The notes under the pieces were generated by a model. The model did no database searches and was not told the DNA's origin. It saw only the letters and a list, made by a program, of their open reading frames with translations. Position numbers and translations under genes: made by a program. This document shows positions 1 to 10,400 of a stretch of DNA of 64,000 bases, one piece after another. Source of the stretch: Sulfidibacter corallicola (GTDB taxonomy: Bacteria; Acidobacteriota; Holophagae; Acanthopleuribacterales; Acanthopleuribacteraceae); contig NZ_CP071793.1 in the NCBI RefSeq assembly GCF_017498545.1, positions 11,278,256 to 11,342,255 on the forward strand. The letters run 5' to 3'. Positions within the stretch are counted from its first letter, which is position 1, and each line of letters opens with the position of its first letter.

Positions 1-2
1 GC

Positions 3-3000
3 CGTTCCTACTGGATCACGGGCCAATCGACACAGATCCGCGACGCAGCTCCGAAACCGGGCAGCCTGCTGGATGAAAACCGCTCCGACCTGAACGCGAT
101 CCGCTTCACGAAGCATCTGGATCGCAACGCCTTCTACCTGAGCGATCACCGCATGAACGGCACCCGGATCTTCCCCGGCGTGGCCTACCTCGAAATGGCG
201 ATCCAGGCCGCCCGGGTCGTGGCCCCCTCCGCGAAACTGAATGCCGTACGCCGCCACACCTGGGTCAGCCCACTTCAAGTGGGGCTCGATCCGGTAGAAC
301 TGGAAATCGAACTGGACCGACACCCCGAAGGACTCGATTACCGCCTGGTCTCCTCCAAAGGCGGTCGATCGATGATCCACGCCCAGGGCCGCCTGACCCG
401 GGATTCGGACAAACCGAACCGCCCCTACCGTCCTCCGGCCGGCGATGCGGAAGCCTGGACCTCGGGCGAAGCATTCTACGCGACCCTAGCCGAGGCCGGC
501 ATGGTACGCGGCGAGACCTTCCATACCGTGCGCCGCTTCCTTCGTGGCAACGACGAAGTCTGGGCCGATTTGCGCCTGCCCAGTGCGGCGGCCGGCGATT
601 TCGGTGCCTTCGAACTGCACCCGGGCTTGGCCGACGGCCTGCTGCAACTGGCCGCCGTCCTGCTGGACGACGGTACCGCAACGAACGAGGACGAGGGACT
701 CTACCTGCCTTTCGCCTTGGAACGATTGACCTGCTTCGCGCCCTTGACCCCGGAACTCAAGGCCCGCCTTTACCCAGTCCCCGTGCGCAGCGACATCAAG
801 CGCTTCGACATCGACGTGTTCGATCCCAGCGGCACACTCTTGGCGCGGTTCGAGGGTTACGGCATCCGCCGGATCACCGCCCAATCGACGCGCGCCGGCC
901 AGGACATCAACCCCGATCTGGCCTTTTTCTGCCGCTCTTGGCGAACCGCACCCGCACCGAATTCCCCTGCCGAAGCACCGCTCGTCTGGATTGGGCCGGC
1001 CGCATCGAAGCCCAGCGATGCGCGCCTCACCGCCGCGATCGATCTCGATCGGGCGGAGTCGATCGAAGAGGACCTGAAACCCTACGGGCTGGCCAACCGG
1101 ACACGGATTCAGGTGGTGATCCAAGCGCCGCATGATGCCGAACCGGAAGCGGTGGCGCCATTCCTGAACCGGTTGTTCCACCTGTTCCGCGGGTTGCGCA
1201 GGCTGAAGCCGCGCGAGTTGTCGTGTGTCGTGGCGATCTCCGCCGAAACGCCCGTGTTGGCGGCCGCCGACGGCTTCCTGCGCTGCCTGACCGCCGAAAT
1301 GCCGCGTTTCCACTACCGATTGGTTCGTCTGGCAACCGCGACCGCGTCCCAAGGAGCGGACCTCGCCCGCTTGATCCGCGAATTGCCCCAAGCCGGCGAC
1401 GACGCCTCCGAGGTTCGCTATCTGGACGGCCGCCGCGAAGTCACCTACCTTCACCAGATCTCTCGCGAAACCATGGCAACCTGGACTCCGGAGCGCCTGC
1501 GCCGCGGAGGCACCTACCTGGTCACCGGCGGGACCGGCGGCATCGGTCGCGCGCTGGTCGGCCACCTGCTGAGCGAATTCGAGGCGCGGGTCGCGGTCGT
1601 CGGCCGCAACCAACCCAGCGCGGAGACCACCTCTTGGTTCGACGAATCGGCCCGCGCCAACGGATCTTGGCGTTTCTGCGCCGCCGACATGACCAACGGG
1701 GCCGAGGTCGCCCGTGCCCTCTCCGAGGCCCGAGCCGCATTCGGGGAAATCCAAGGCGTCTTCCACTGCGCCGGCGTCACCCGCGACGCCTACCTCGCGA
1801 AAAAGAGCGACGCCGACTTTCAGGCGGTCCTGGCGCCAAAAGTCGAAGGCACGCTCGCCCTGCATCGCGCCGTGGCCGACGCGCCGCTCGACTTCCTCGC
1901 GCTTTTCTCATCCTCGGGCACGATGATCGCCAATCCGGGCCAAACCGATTACGCCGCGGCCAACCGCTTCATGGACGAATTCGCCCATTGGCGCAATCTC
2001 CAGGCCGCGTCCGGCACCTGCCGCGGTACCACGGTCGCGATTTCCTGGCCTTTCTGGCGCCACGGCGGCATGCGCCTCCCCGAGCGCACCATCGCGACCA
2101 TGGAGCAGGCCGCCGGCATGCGCCCGCTGGAAACGGAGGACGGGTTGGCGGCCCTGCGTCTGGCGCTGTCCAGCGACCACGCCCACTTGGGGCTCTTCTG
2201 CGGTGACGTCACCCGCATCGCGGCGGCGCTGGGCGCGCATCCCGGCGAAGCGGGTCGGGATGGAGGCGACGATCCGGCATCGGCCGCGCTCGACGATCTG
2301 GCGCGAGCCTGGGCCGCGCTCGCCCTGACACGGCTGGCAGCGAGCCACGAGGGCAGCGAATCATCGGAAACGAATATCGTTGCCGCCGCAAGGGTGGCGG
2401 CGGAGCACGAGCGCTGGTTTGCGGCGCTCCAAAAGTTGTGTGACCAGTCCGATCCGGGACGCCGGCCAAGGGACCAGGCGGCGGAGGATAGGCCAAAGTC
2501 CTTGGCAAGAGATGGGGGTCTCGGCGACCCGGATCGGCTGGTCATGCATTCGCATCTACTCTACAACAAATATCCCCACCTGGGCGGCCCACTTCGCCTG
2601 CTGGCGCGCATGGGCCCCCGGCTGGCCGACATCCTGCGCGGCGACACGACGGCCGAGGCGGTGGTGTCGATGCCACCCGCCGCTCGATCCCGTCGTCGAG
2701 ACGCCCTCCAACCGTTCTTGGGCGAAGCGACGCGGCTGGTCGTGCAGGGCGGATTTCCCGAATTCTGGCGTGAGGGCCAAACAGCCGCAGAAAATGCAGC
2801 CCCTGACGCATCGGTCGCGGCGAATCACGGCGAAACCGCCGATCTTCGCCACCGCTCGGGCCCATCGGCGAGTCCGGGCGGTGAGGGCCTGAGCCTGGCG
2901 AATCTCCAAACCGAGTTGGTGGCCATGGTCAGCCGTCTCACCAAGATTCCGCTCGAGGATCTCGATCCCCACGGCGACCTCTCCGAATTCGGCATGGACT

Positions 3001-6000
3001 CGGTCGTCTTGACCGACCTCGCCAACCGCATCAACGACCGCTACGGCAGCGACCTGACGCCGGCGACCTTCTTCGAGTACGAGACCCTGGCCCAATTCGC
3101 GGGCTTCCTCCACGATGAATTGGGACCGGCAGTAGCCATGCCCTCCCATGCCGAGCCCCCCACATCCGCGGAAGATCGCCCACCGATCGACGATCACACC
3201 CAGGAACGGAGTGCCGCTTCGGCCGTCGCGCAGGAAGGTCTCGGCGAGGAGATCGCGGGCGTGCTCGTCACCGAGATCGGCAGGCTGATGAAGATTCCGC
3301 CGGAAGACATCGACAACCACAGCGACCTCAGCGACTACGGCTTCGACTCGGTGGCCTTGACCGACCTGGCCAATCGACTCAACGATCGTTGGCAGCTCGA
3401 CCTGACCCCCGCCGACTTTTTCGAGTACGAGACCATTGCGGCACTGGCGGCCTTCCTCGCCGACCGCCTGGGCGAAGCAACCGGCCACCCTCGGGTCGAT
3501 GACGACCTTGGCTCGCGTACAACGGGTTCGGTCCCAGAACGAGAACCGGGTTCAGTGGACATCCCCCCGCGAGAACCTACAGATCTCCCCACCGCCCGGG
3601 AAGCGTCTCGATCGATTCAGGAGCACAGCCCGCGATCGAGCACCGAAGTCCCCGGTGACTTCCGCAACCACCTGCTGGCCATGCTCGGAGAAGCCACCGG
3701 ACTTTCCCTCGGCGATCTGCATTCAGCCGCCGAATTGAGCGACCTGGCCCTCGACCTCACGATCGGCAGCGCCTGGACCGCCAGCGTCAACGACCGCTGG
3801 AACCTCGATCTCGCTCCTTCTTTATTAATGGAAGAAACCCACCTGGACAACGTGGTCGCGCGGGTTTGGGCAGAGGTCGCGTCGATGGCCGCAACCAACC
3901 CGAAAGAGGCCTCCGAGACCCCACCCACTCAATCGGGAACCGTCGCACCCGAGCCGCCCGGTCGCGTCCTTCCATCCCCGCCGCAAAAGTCCACCGGCGA
4001 CCACCATGGGGTCGACTTGGATCGCCCGATCGCGGTCATCGGCATGAGCGCGATCTTCCCGGGCGACAACGACCTGGAGCGTTGGTGGCAGAAGATTCTC
4101 GCAGGCGATTTCCTGGTCGACGAAATCCCGCGCGACCGCTTCGATTGGCGCGCCTACTTCGGCGACGCCCAACTGGAAGACGAAAAGCTGCACTCGCGCT
4201 GGGGCGGATTCATCGACGACATCGACAAGTTCGACGCGGCGTTCTTCAAGATATCGCCCCGCGAAGCCGCGCTGATGGACCCCCAGCACCGCATCTTCCT
4301 GGAACTGTCCTGGCGCGCGCTGGAGGACGCCGGCATCGCGCCCCGCGACCTGGCCCACAGCCGCACCGGCGTGTTCGTGGGCATCACCGCCAACGACTAC
4401 TCGGAAATCCTGGCCGAGCAGGGCCTCGGCGTGGACGCCCACGCCCCTACCGGCAACGCCCACTGCCTGCTGCCGAACCGGATCTCCTACCTGCTCAACC
4501 TGAAGGGGCCCAGCGAGCCGGTCGACACCGCCTGCTCCAGTTCGCTGGTGGCGATTCACCGCGCCGTGCGCTCCCTGCAAACCGGCGAATCGACCACGGC
4601 CCTGGCCGGCGGCGTCAACGCCCTGCTCAGCCCCTCGGCCTTCATCGCCTTCAGCAAGTCGGGCAACATGCTGGCCCGCGACGGCAAGTGCAAGACCTTC
4701 GACGCCGCGGCCGACGGCTACGTTCGCGGCGAGGGCGCGGGCGTGGTGGTCCTCAAGCCCCTGGATCGGGCCCAGCGAGACGGCGATCCGATCTACGCCG
4801 TCATTCGCGGCTCGGCCATCAACCACGGCGGGCACGCCAAGTCGCTCACGGCGCCCAACCCCAACGCCCAGGCCGACCTGTTGGTGGAAGCCTACCGCCA
4901 GGCCCGATTCGCCCCAGAGACGATCGGCCACATCGAGGTCCACGGCACCGGCACCCAATTGGGCGACCCGATCGAGATCAACGGCCTCAAAAAGGCCTTC
5001 GCGCAATTGGCCGAGGACCAAGGCACGCCCCTCCCCCGAGGAACCTGCGGCCTCTCCTCGATCAAATCCAACATCGGCCACCTGGAAGGCGCGGCCGGCA
5101 TCGCCGGCTTCATCAAGATCCTGCTGGCGATGCGCGATCGCCGCCTTCCCGCCACGATTCACTACCACCGCCTCAATCCCAACATCCGCATCGACGACTC
5201 ACCCTTCTTCATTCTCGACAAACCGCGCCCATGGCATCCCTCGGAAGTACCCGACCGCAACCAGTCCGTGCTGCGCGCCGGTGTCAGCTCCTTCGGCTTC
5301 GGCGGCGCCAACGCCCACGTGGCCCTGGAATCCTACGAGGAATACCGGCCGATCCCAACCGCGGCGCCCGGCGACGAACTCTTCGTCTTTTCGGCCCGCA
5401 ATGCGACGGCCCTCGGGGACCTGCTGCGACAGGTGCGGCGTTGGATGGCGTGCGAACCGGGTTGTGCCGTCCTCGCCGCCGACATGGCCCACACCCTGCG
5501 CCTCGCGCGTGAGCCGATGCGCGTCCGCCTCGCCATCCTGGCGCCCGACAAAGAGAGCTTGGCACGGACCATCGCGGCCTTCCTCGCCGCACCGGATGCA
5601 GCCCATCCCCATCTCTGGTACAGCGGAGCGCGCGCCTCGCGCGACGAACCGAGGTCGTTCGCGGCCCAACCAAACGACCTGACCTCCGCGGCCGAGGCCT
5701 TCTGCGCCGGCAGCGACGTCGACTGGACGGCCCTTACCGAACGGGGGCGGCGTATCCACATGCCAGGCACCCAGTTCGAACGGAAGCGCCACTGGGCCGG
5801 CGAGGGTCCCACCGCCAGCAAACCGGCGAAGATCTCGACCTCGAACGCTTCAACGGTGGAGAACGCGCCGGAACCGGTCACCGGCGAGGCCCATTCCACC
5901 GCCGCCGACAGCCCACCGACGCGCAACTTCGGTCCCTTCCGCCCCATGAACGAGGCCTCCATCCGGAGCCAAAAGGCGGCAGCCGATCTGTCGGATCGCA

Positions 6001-7445
6001 AGCGGGCCTTCCTCACCCGCTTCACCGAGCACTATTGCCGCAAGAACGCCACCTCGAAGGGCTTGGCCCAGCCGTTCCGCGCGCGCTACGCCGACCAGCG
6101 GGCCATCGCCTTCTTTCACCCCACGCTCAAGGAGCTTTGCTTCCCGTTGGTGTTGGACCGAGCCGAGGGCGCCGAGATCTGGGACGTCGACGGCAACAGG
6201 TACATCGACATCGCCATGGACTTCGGCTGCAATCTGTTCGGGCACGGCGCGCCCTTCCTGGTTGCCGGCATGGACCGCCAAGTGACCCGGGGCCTCGCCT
6301 TGGGCCTGCGGCCACCAGCCGCCGCCCGGGCAGCCGAACTGCTGTGCAAACTCACCGGCCACGAGCGCGCCGTCTTCACCCAGTCGGGCACCGAGGCGGT
6401 GATGACCGCGATCCGCCTGGCCCGCCACGTCACCGAGCGCCATCAAATCGTGCTTTTCAGCCACTCCTACCACGGCCACGCTGACGGCGTGCTGGCCTAT
6501 GGGCTGGGCGAAGGTGACGAGGCGGTCACGCGTCCGATTTCCGAGGCGATTCCACCTTCGATGGTCGAGGACGTCGTGGTCCTGGACTACAACCAGGAAG
6601 CCTCTCTGGCCTGGATCGCGGAGCACGGCCCCCGGCTGGCCGCCGTCCTGGTGGAACCAATGCAATCGCGCGGGCTGCAACAACGCCCGGGCAACTTTCT
6701 GCGCGAGCTGCGCACCCTCACCCGCGATGTCGGCTGCGCTCTGATCTTCGACGAAATGATCACCGGCTTCCGCATCCATCCCGGCGGGGCCCAGGCCTGG
6801 TTCGGGGTACGGGCCGATCTGTGCACCTACGGCAAGGTCCTGGGCGGCGGCATCGGCCAGGGCGCCATCGGCGGCTCGGCCCGCTTCCTGGACGGCATCG
6901 ACGGTGGCCCATGGCAGTTCGGCGACGACAGTTTCCCGAGCGTGGAACGCACCTTCTTCGCCGGTACGCACTCGCAAAACACCCTGGGCATGGCCGCCGT
7001 CGAAGCGGTCCTCGCGCACCTCGATCGCGAGGGCCCGGCGTTGCAGTGGGGCCTCAACCAGGCGACCGCGGGCCTGGCCGAGCGCCTCAACCGCCACTTC
7101 CTCGAAGAGCGAGTGCCCATGCTGGTCCGTTACTTCGGCTCGCTCTTCCGCTTCGAGCCCAACGGCGCCCTGAACCCCATCGATCAAAGCCTGTTCGTCT
7201 ACGCCCTGCGCGACAAGGGCATCATGATCAGCGAAATCGGTAACAACTTCCTCTCCACCGCCCACAGATCCGACCACCTGACGCGCATCGAGGCCGCGGT
7301 CGTGGAAACCGTGCGCGACCTGCGACTCGGCGGCTATCTGGCCCCGCGCGAGCCGGTCGCGGAACCAACCCCACCGGAACCGCCCGTGGCGGGGGCCTTC
7401 GCGGCTGGAACCCCGTCATCCGCCCTCGAAACGTCCTCGGTCTGA
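3..7445 (+). CDS. Trans-AT polyketide synthase, 5'-partial: DH-KR-(MT remnant)-ACP-ACP-ACP0-KS-AMT
   Basis: The frame is open from the first bases and begins in the post-KS linker (RSYWI), so at least one upstream KS lies outside the window; an ATG at 153 falls inside the DH and is not the start. The DH has the HxxxGxxxxP His (codon 147) and an HPxLxDxxxQ Asp (633). The KR (about 1490-2080) has GGTGGIG and Ser, Tyr (1950) and Asn, with a B-type-like Asp. About 2290-2780 resembles only the N-terminal helical half of the cluster's C-MT domains. Two ACPs have DSV serines (3000, 3348); a third ACP-like unit has DLT instead (3753-3761). The KS (about 4020-5330; Cys 4533) has HGTGT and NIGH. The C-terminus is a class III, GSA-aminomutase-like PLP aminotransferase (about 5930-7350; DEMITGF, Lys 6834). 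This KS-AMT lacks a following ACP, so it presumably works with the ACP pair of the next gene. The overall product is unknown. Confidence 0.93.
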   Translation, partial: RSYWITGQSTQIRDAAPKPGSLLDENRSDLNAIRFTKHLDRNAFYLSDHRMNGTRIFPGVAYLEMAIQAARVVAPSAKLNAVRRHTWVSPLQVGLDPVELEIELDRHPEGLDYRLVSSKGGRSMIHAQGRLTRDSDKPNRPYRPPAGDAEAWTSGEAFYATLAEAGMVRGETFHTVRRFLRGNDEVWADLRLPSAAAGDFGAFELHPGLADGLLQLAAVLLDDGTATNEDEGLYLPFALERLTCFAPLTPELKARLYPVPVRSDIKRFDIDVFDPSGTLLARFEGYGIRRITAQSTRAGQDINPDLAFFCRSWRTAPAPNSPAEAPLVWIGPAASKPSDARLTAAIDLDRAESIEEDLKPYGLANRTRIQVVIQAPHDAEPEAVAPFLNRLFHLFRGLRRLKPRELSCVVAISAETPVLAAADGFLRCLTAEMPRFHYRLVRLATATASQGADLARLIRELPQAGDDASEVRYLDGRREVTYLHQISRETMATWTPERLRRGGTYLVTGGTGGIGRALVGHLLSEFEARVAVVGRNQPSAETTSWFDESARANGSWRFCAADMTNGAEVARALSEARAAFGEIQGVFHCAGVTRDAYLAKKSDADFQAVLAPKVEGTLALHRAVADAPLDFLALFSSSGTMIANPGQTDYAAANRFMDEFAHWRNLQAASGTCRGTTVAISWPFWRHGGMRLPERTIATMEQAAGMRPLETEDGLAALRLALSSDHAHLGLFCGDVTRIAAALGAHPGEAGRDGGDDPASAALDDLARAWAALALTRLAASHEGSESSETNIVAAARVAAEHERWFAALQKLCDQSDPGRRPRDQAAEDRPKSLARDGGLGDPDRLVMHSHLLYNKYPHLGGPLRLLARMGPRLADILRGDTTAEAVVSMPPAARSRRRDALQPFLGEATRLVVQGGFPEFWREGQTAAENAAPDASVAANHGETADLRHRSGPSASPGGEGLSLANLQTELVAMVSRLTKIPLEDLDPHGDLSEFGMDSVVLTDLANRINDRYGSDLTPATFFEYETLAQFAGFLHDELGPAVAMPSHAEPPTSAEDRPPIDDHTQERSAASAVAQEGLGEEIAGVLVTEIGRLMKIPPEDIDNHSDLSDYGFDSVALTDLANRLNDRWQLDLTPADFFEYETIAALAAFLADRLGEATGHPRVDDDLGSRTTGSVPEREPGSVDIPPREPTDLPTAREASRSIQEHSPRSSTEVPGDFRNHLLAMLGEATGLSLGDLHSAAELSDLALDLTIGSAWTASVNDRWNLDLAPSLLMEETHLDNVVARVWAEVASMAATNPKEASETPPTQSGTVAPEPPGRVLPSPPQKSTGDHHGVDLDRPIAVIGMSAIFPGDNDLERWWQKILAGDFLVDEIPRDRFDWRAYFGDAQLEDEKLHSRWGGFIDDIDKFDAAFFKISPREAALMDPQHRIFLELSWRALEDAGIAPRDLAHSRTGVFVGITANDYSEILAEQGLGVDAHAPTGNAHCLLPNRISYLLNLKGPSEPVDTACSSSLVAIHRAVRSLQTGESTTALAGGVNALLSPSAFIAFSKSGNMLARDGKCKTFDAAADGYVRGEGAGVVVLKPLDRAQRDGDPIYAVIRGSAINHGGHAKSLTAPNPNAQADLLVEAYRQARFAPETIGHIEVHGTGTQLGDPIEINGLKKAFAQLAEDQGTPLPRGTCGLSSIKSNIGHLEGAAGIAGFIKILLAMRDRRLPATIHYHRLNPNIRIDDSPFFILDKPRPWHPSEVPDRNQSVLRAGVSSFGFGGANAHVALESYEEYRPIPTAAPGDELFVFSARNATALGDLLRQVRRWMACEPGCAVLAADMAHTLRLAREPMRVRLAILAPDKESLARTIAAFLAAPDAAHPHLWYSGARASRDEPRSFAAQPNDLTSAAEAFCAGSDVDWTALTERGRRIHMPGTQFERKRHWAGEGPTASKPAKISTSNASTVENAPEPVTGEAHSTAADSPPTRNFGPFRPMNEASIRSQKAAADLSDRKRAFLTRFTEHYCRKNATSKGLAQPFRARYADQRAIAFFHPTLKELCFPLVLDRAEGAEIWDVDGNRYIDIAMDFGCNLFGHGAPFLVAGMDRQVTRGLALGLRPPAAARAAELLCKLTGHERAVFTQSGTEAVMTAIRLARHVTERHQIVLFSHSYHGHADGVLAYGLGEGDEAVTRPISEAIPPSMVEDVVVLDYNQEASLAWIAEHGPRLAAVLVEPMQSRGLQQRPGNFLRELRTLTRDVGCALIFDEMITGFRIHPGGAQAWFGVRADLCTYGKVLGGGIGQGAIGGSARFLDGIDGGPWQFGDDSFPSVERTFFAGTHSQNTLGMAAVEAVLAHLDREGPALQWGLNQATAGLAERLNRHFLEERVPMLVRYFGSLFRFEPNGALNPIDQSLFVYALRDKGIMISEIGNNFLSTAHRSDHLTRIEAAVVETVRDLRLGGYLAPREPVAEPTPPEPPVAGAFAAGTPSSALETSSV
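5930..7350 (+). other. PLP-dependent aminotransferase (AMT) domain, copy 1 (in cis after KS)
   Basis: Class III aminotransferase fold related to glutamate-1-semialdehyde aminomutase, as in the AMT domain of mycosubtilin synthase MycA, which converts a beta-ketoacyl-ACP to a beta-aminoacyl-ACP. The visible motifs are FTQSGTEAVMTA, SYHGHADG, IFDEMITGF and the Schiff-base lysine in TYGKVLGGG. It is strikingly similar to the AMT of the free-standing MT-AMT protein at 15020-16430. The stretch around the lysine (6819-6875 versus 15913-15969) reads as identical DNA. Confidence 0.88.
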
Positions 7446-7491
7446 GCGGCCCCCGCGGCCCCATTTTCCCGTCTCATTCAAGGAGCCACCG

Positions 7492-10400
7492 ATGCAACTT
7501 TCCGAATCACCCCATTCACCCGATTCCTCGGATCCACGCTCGTCCACGCACCACCTGCGCCAGAACCTGCTGGCGGCACTCGGCCGCGGCTGGGCGCCCG
7601 AGCTGTTGGACGCGGCCATTCGGGATCCCGAGACGGGCGTGTCACGCATGGAGGTCGCGCCGATCCACCGTGCGTGGCTGAAAGGCATGCTGGTCGACCT
7701 GCGGCGCGAGGGATTGTCCGCCGATGCACTCCCGGCCCAGGTGGAACTGCCCGCCGGGATCTGGACGAACCTGATTCCCCGTTTTTGCGCAAACCTGGTG
7801 GCGGTACTGCGCGATGAGCTACCGGCCGAGCAGCTTTTCGAGGCGGCGCCCGCCGCGGTCGCCGCCGCTCTCGGCGAGGCCCTGGCCGTGCCCAGCCCGC
7901 TCGAAGCCCGATTGAACAAAACGCTGCGCCTCCTTCATCGAAAAGCCGGTCCCGAGGCCCATCTGTTGGACGGTCTCCTGGCAAGTCCGGGCTCGCACCT
8001 GGCCCACCTCCTGGGCGAGGCAGCCGATCCGTCGCGGCTGACGGCCCTGCGTGTCCAGGGCGCCGGGGCAGCCCATCCTGGTTACGATCGCGCCCGGTTC
8101 ATCGAGCTGGATCCCCTCGGGCGGATGTCGGCCGAACCCCGGGAGCCGTTCGATTTGGTGGCCCTTGCCGGAGGGTTCGACATCGACGCCCATCGCCTGC
8201 GCATGACCGAAGCGATGCGTTGGGTGCGTTCGGGCACGGTGGCCCTGTTCCTGGCGCCCAGTGCGACGCATCCCTGGGCGCTCACGCTCCTGGGCGCCTT
8301 CGGCACGCGTTTCGGCCTCGATCCCGATCGCTGGCGGGACAGCCTGGGCGCACTCGGTTGGACCGAGCTGCACCCGCTGCACGAGACCGAAGAGAACCCC
8401 GAGTGGGTGCTGTTCCTCGGCGAATTGCGCCAGGCACTGACCTTGACGCCCGAACCGCTGGTGGCGGACACGACCGAACCGGTACACGCGGCGCCGGGCT
8501 TCGCCTCCAAGGAAACCGCACCCCCCGTCGCCGAACTCAACACGCCGGCCCAGGCTTTTCCGGCAGCGGCCGCAGCCTCCACCACGGCACCGAGACCCGC
8601 TCCACCGAGGCAGGGTGAAGACCTGCGCGAGCTGCTGGAAGCCGACCTCACCCTTACCCTTCAAGACATTCTGCACGTGCCGCGGGAAGACCTCGATTTG
8701 GACCAGGACCTGACCGACCTGGGCATGGATTCGATCATGGCCGGCGAACTCGCCGCCAAATTGAGCCACGCCTTCGGCGTCAAAATCGCGCCGACGCTTT
8801 TCTTCTCGAGCAACACCGCGCAAAAAATCATCACCACCTTGATCACCGACTTCGGATCGGCCTTGCGCGGCCACTACGAGATCGGTGACCCGTCTCCCGC
8901 TGCACCGGCAACCGCCCCGGTTCCGATGGCCGCGGATCTCCTCCCGTCCGATTCGATCACCGCACCCATTTCCACCTCAGCCGAAACGTCGAAAGGTCCG
9001 GCAAACTCTACCGAGGAAGCCCTACGCGAAGCGCTTCTGACCGACCTGGCCGTTCTCATCGAAGAGGTGCTCCACATCGCGCCGGCCGACCTCGATCTCG
9101 ACGAGGACCTGACCGACCTGGGCATGGACTCGATCATGGCCGGCGAGTTCGCGGCCAAGCTGGGTCACGCCCTGAACGTCAAGATCGCGCCGACCTTCTT
9201 CTTCACCAGCAACACGGCCCTCAAGATCTTGGCGACGCTCTCCAAGGAATACGGCGAGGCCCTGCTCGCTTACTACGGTCCCGAACTCCAGTTCGAAACG
9301 GCGGTATCTCCCACATCGAAAGCCCAGCCGGAGACCCCAACGGGTGCGTCGTCGTCGGAGCCGACCACCGACCACACCGTCGCGCTTCCCTCCAACCCGA
9401 CCGAGCAAAATCCCCCGATCGCGGTCATCGGCATGGCCGGTTCGTTTTCGGGGGCGGCCAACCCCGACGAACTCTGGGAGAACCTCCTGGCGGGGCGCGA
9501 GAGCCTTTCGCCCCTGCCGGAAGCGCGCTGGCGCCACCTGGGCAGGCCCGCGTTCTCAGAGAAGGCCGCGGGCCTGCGGGCCGGTGTAATTCCCTACGCC
9601 GAGACCTTCGACGCCCGCCACTTCGGCATTTCGCCGCGTGAAGCCGAAACCATGGACCCGCGCCAAAGGCTGACGCTGAAGTGGGCCTGGGAGGCACTGG
9701 AGTCGGCCGGCTATCCCCCCTCGGAAACGCGCAGTTGGCACACGGCGGTGTTCGTGGGCATCGAGAACAACGAGTTCTCGGAGTATCTGGACCCCGCGGA
9801 CCCGTTTTTCGGCACCTCGACGGGCCCGACCATGGTGGCCAACCGCATCAGCTATCATTTCGACTGGCACGGCCCGAGTGAAATCACCGACTCGGCCTGC
9901 TGCGGCTCGCTGGTCGCGGTCCATCGCGCGATTCGCGCGCTTCAGAGTGGCGAGGCCGAGACGGCCCTGGCCGGTGGCGTCTCCCTGATCTACAGCCCCA
10001 CCAACACCATCGAGGGCGTGGCTGCCGGCATGCTGTCGCCCAAGGGTTGCACTCGTGCCTTCGATCGCGAGGCGGAGGGCTGGGTGATCGGTGAAGGCGG
10101 CGGCCTGGTCCTGCTGAAACCGCTCGCTCGGGCCATCGCCGACCGCGACCCGATCCTCGGGGTGATTCGCGGCAGCGCGGCCAACCACGGCGGGCGCGTC
10201 AGTTCCCTGACCGCGCCCAACCCGGAACGCATGAGGTCGGCCGCCACTACCGCCTTGGCCCGGGCCGGTATCGATCCGGGCACGGTCACCTTCGTCGAAG
10301 CCCACGGCGTCGGCGGCGAGCTGGTGGACGCGGCCGAGATGTCGGGCCTGATGCGCGCCTACCGCGCCCCCACCGACCCCGGCCATTGCGTGCTGGGAAG

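Noticed and set aside
153..7445. ATG at 153 as the true start of the first PKS gene
   Set aside because: It lies inside the DH HxxxG motif, and the frame stays open to the window edge with PKS linker sequence.
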